NCBI GenBank assembly: GCA_021798855.1 | Contig: JAJZBP010000044.1 | Location: 1-11,981, forward strand | Direction: 5' to 3' | From: Bacillota bacterium | GTDB taxonomy: Bacteria > Bacillota > Sulfobacillia > JAJZIM01 > JAJZBP01 | Length of the DNA stretch: 11,981 nt | Shown here: positions 11,438 through 11,981 of the stretch, one piece after another | How positions within the stretch are numbered: the stretch's first letter is position 1 | How the letters are laid out: the number at the start of each line of letters is the position of its first letter | Program-made: the position numbers and the translations under genes | Notes under the pieces: model-generated | The model's database searches: none | Told to the model about the DNA's origin: nothing | Seen by the model: the letters and a program-made list of their open reading frames with translations, nothing else

Positions 11438-11981
11438 ATGGACAAGGCGGAGTTGGCGGAACTGGTTACCCAGGTGGCCAGGCAAGCGGTTGACGCCGCG
11501 GAAGAACGATTCGCAGAAAAGTTTGGCCGGCCGATTATGGGCCGTTTGGACCAGTTGGAAATCGGAGTCGGCCGGATGGACACTCGTTTAGACCGGATGG
11601 ACACTCGTTTAGAACAGATGGACACTCGTTTAGAACAGATGGACACTCGTTTAGATCGGATGGACACTCGTTTAGACCGGATGGACACTCGTTTAGATCA
11701 GATGGACACTCGTTTAGACCGGATGGACACTCGTTTAGACCGGATGGACACTCGTTTAGATCAGATAGACACTCGTTTAGATCAGATGGACTCGCACCTG
11801 GGGCAGGTGGAAAAGGACATCCAAAAGGTCCAAGGTGATATGAGTTCCGAGTTTTTCAGTTTGAAACGCCGGATGGACGAGGGATTCAAAAGCCTGGAAA
11901 AGGAAATCGGGAGGAATTGGGAGAGCGAAAAACAGGATGTTTCAGCGGTCTTCGGCGATATTGCCAAATTGAAAAAGAGAT
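11438..11981 (+). CDS. Coiled-coil protein with 21-bp heptad repeats, 5' part
   Basis: The frame starts at ATG 11438, 9 bases after AAAGGAG (11422-11428), and runs open through the window end, giving at least 181 residues. The N-terminus (1-46) is a charged helix (M-D-K-A-E-L-A-E-L-V). Residues 47-116 are ten copies of M-D-T-R-L-D/E-R/Q (copy 10 begins with Ile). Leu and Met alternate at 3- and 4-residue spacing, an exact heptad a/d pattern, so a long parallel coiled coil is expected. Helical sequence with decayed heptads continues to the edge (E-K-D-I-Q-K-V, M-D-E-G-F-K-S-L). No membrane segment is seen so far. Its function is not recognisable; similar repeats occur in uncharacterised bacterial and phage coiled-coil proteins. 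It sits 20 bases after tsaC, likely as the operon's next gene. Confidence 0.8.
   Translation, partial: MDKAELAELVTQVARQAVDAAEERFAEKFGRPIMGRLDQLEIGVGRMDTRLDRMDTRLEQMDTRLEQMDTRLDRMDTRLDRMDTRLDQMDTRLDRMDTRLDRMDTRLDQIDTRLDQMDSHLGQVEKDIQKVQGDMSSEFFSLKRRMDEGFKSLEKEIGRNWESEKQDVSAVFGDIAKLKKR
11576..11785 (+). repeat. Ten tandem 21-bp repeats encoding a heptad
   Basis: Units begin at 11576, 11597, 11618, 11639, 11660, 11681, 11702, 11723, 11744 and 11765. The first 15 bases (ATGGACACTCGTTTA) are identical in nine units, and the tenth starts ATA. Variation is limited to the last two codons (GAC/GAT/GAA then CGG/CAG). Unit 11 (11786) is degenerate. The array keeps frame, so copy-number change would alter protein length by 7 residues per unit. 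Confidence 0.97.

Noticed and set aside
11368..11688. - strand frame with repeated S-K-R-V-S-I
   Set aside because: It is the complement of the 21-bp repeats; the + frame has an SD, a start and a perfect heptad pattern.
11576..11785. CRISPR array
   Set aside because: Units are contiguous with no spacers and encode a heptad in frame.

Overview
The window looks like chromosomal DNA of a GC-rich Bacillota (Firmicutes) species. The evidence is the gene order transaldolase - rpmE - prfA - prmC - tsaC, which resembles the Bacillus/Clostridia arrangement. Strong AGGAGG-type Shine-Dalgarno (SD) sites, frequent TTG and GTG starts, an S-layer-homology (SLH) protein, and a PcsB-like M23 peptidase fit the same assignment. 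I cannot name the genus. No rRNA, tRNA, insertion sequence or CRISPR array was seen.

Region 1 (1-4253, all + strand) is a cell-surface block. It holds the 3' end of an SLH protein, a secreted glycine-rich protein of unknown family, and a single-pass pilin/TadE-like protein. A perfect 19-bp inverted repeat follows, then a CpaB/RcpC-like SAF-domain protein, a possible 39-aa membrane peptide, and a small PC4-like single-strand DNA-binding protein. The pilin-like plus CpaB-like pair suggests the end of a Tad/Flp-type pilus locus whose core (ATPase, TadB/TadC) would lie upstream of the window. That is inference.

Region 2 (about 4280-6338) is cell-wall enzymology: a PcsB/EnvC-like M23 endopeptidase on + and a convergent, membrane-anchored polysaccharide deacetylase on -.

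Region 3 (6387-6862, - strand) is a self-contained transcription unit for an Alvin-type (YfhL-like) 2[4Fe-4S] ferredoxin, with a recognisable promoter and an intrinsic terminator.

Region 4 (6863-8597) holds a regulatory gap with possible leader peptides, the small transaldolase, an unrecognised - strand protein of 85 aa with five cysteines, and a strongly strand-asymmetric, pyrimidine-rich divergent promoter region.

Region 5 (8598-11981, + strand) is a tightly packed translation operon. It encodes ribosomal protein L31, release factor 1, the release-factor methyltransferase (overlapping by 4 bases) and the threonylcarbamoyl-AMP synthase (1 base away). It ends with an open-ended coiled-coil protein built on ten near-identical 21-bp repeats.

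The most unusual items are the young 21-bp heptad array, the possible frameshift with an adjacent perfect hairpin in the pilus-like block, the unrecognised secreted and cysteine-containing proteins, and two SD-equipped mini-ORFs directly upstream of the peptidase and transaldolase genes.
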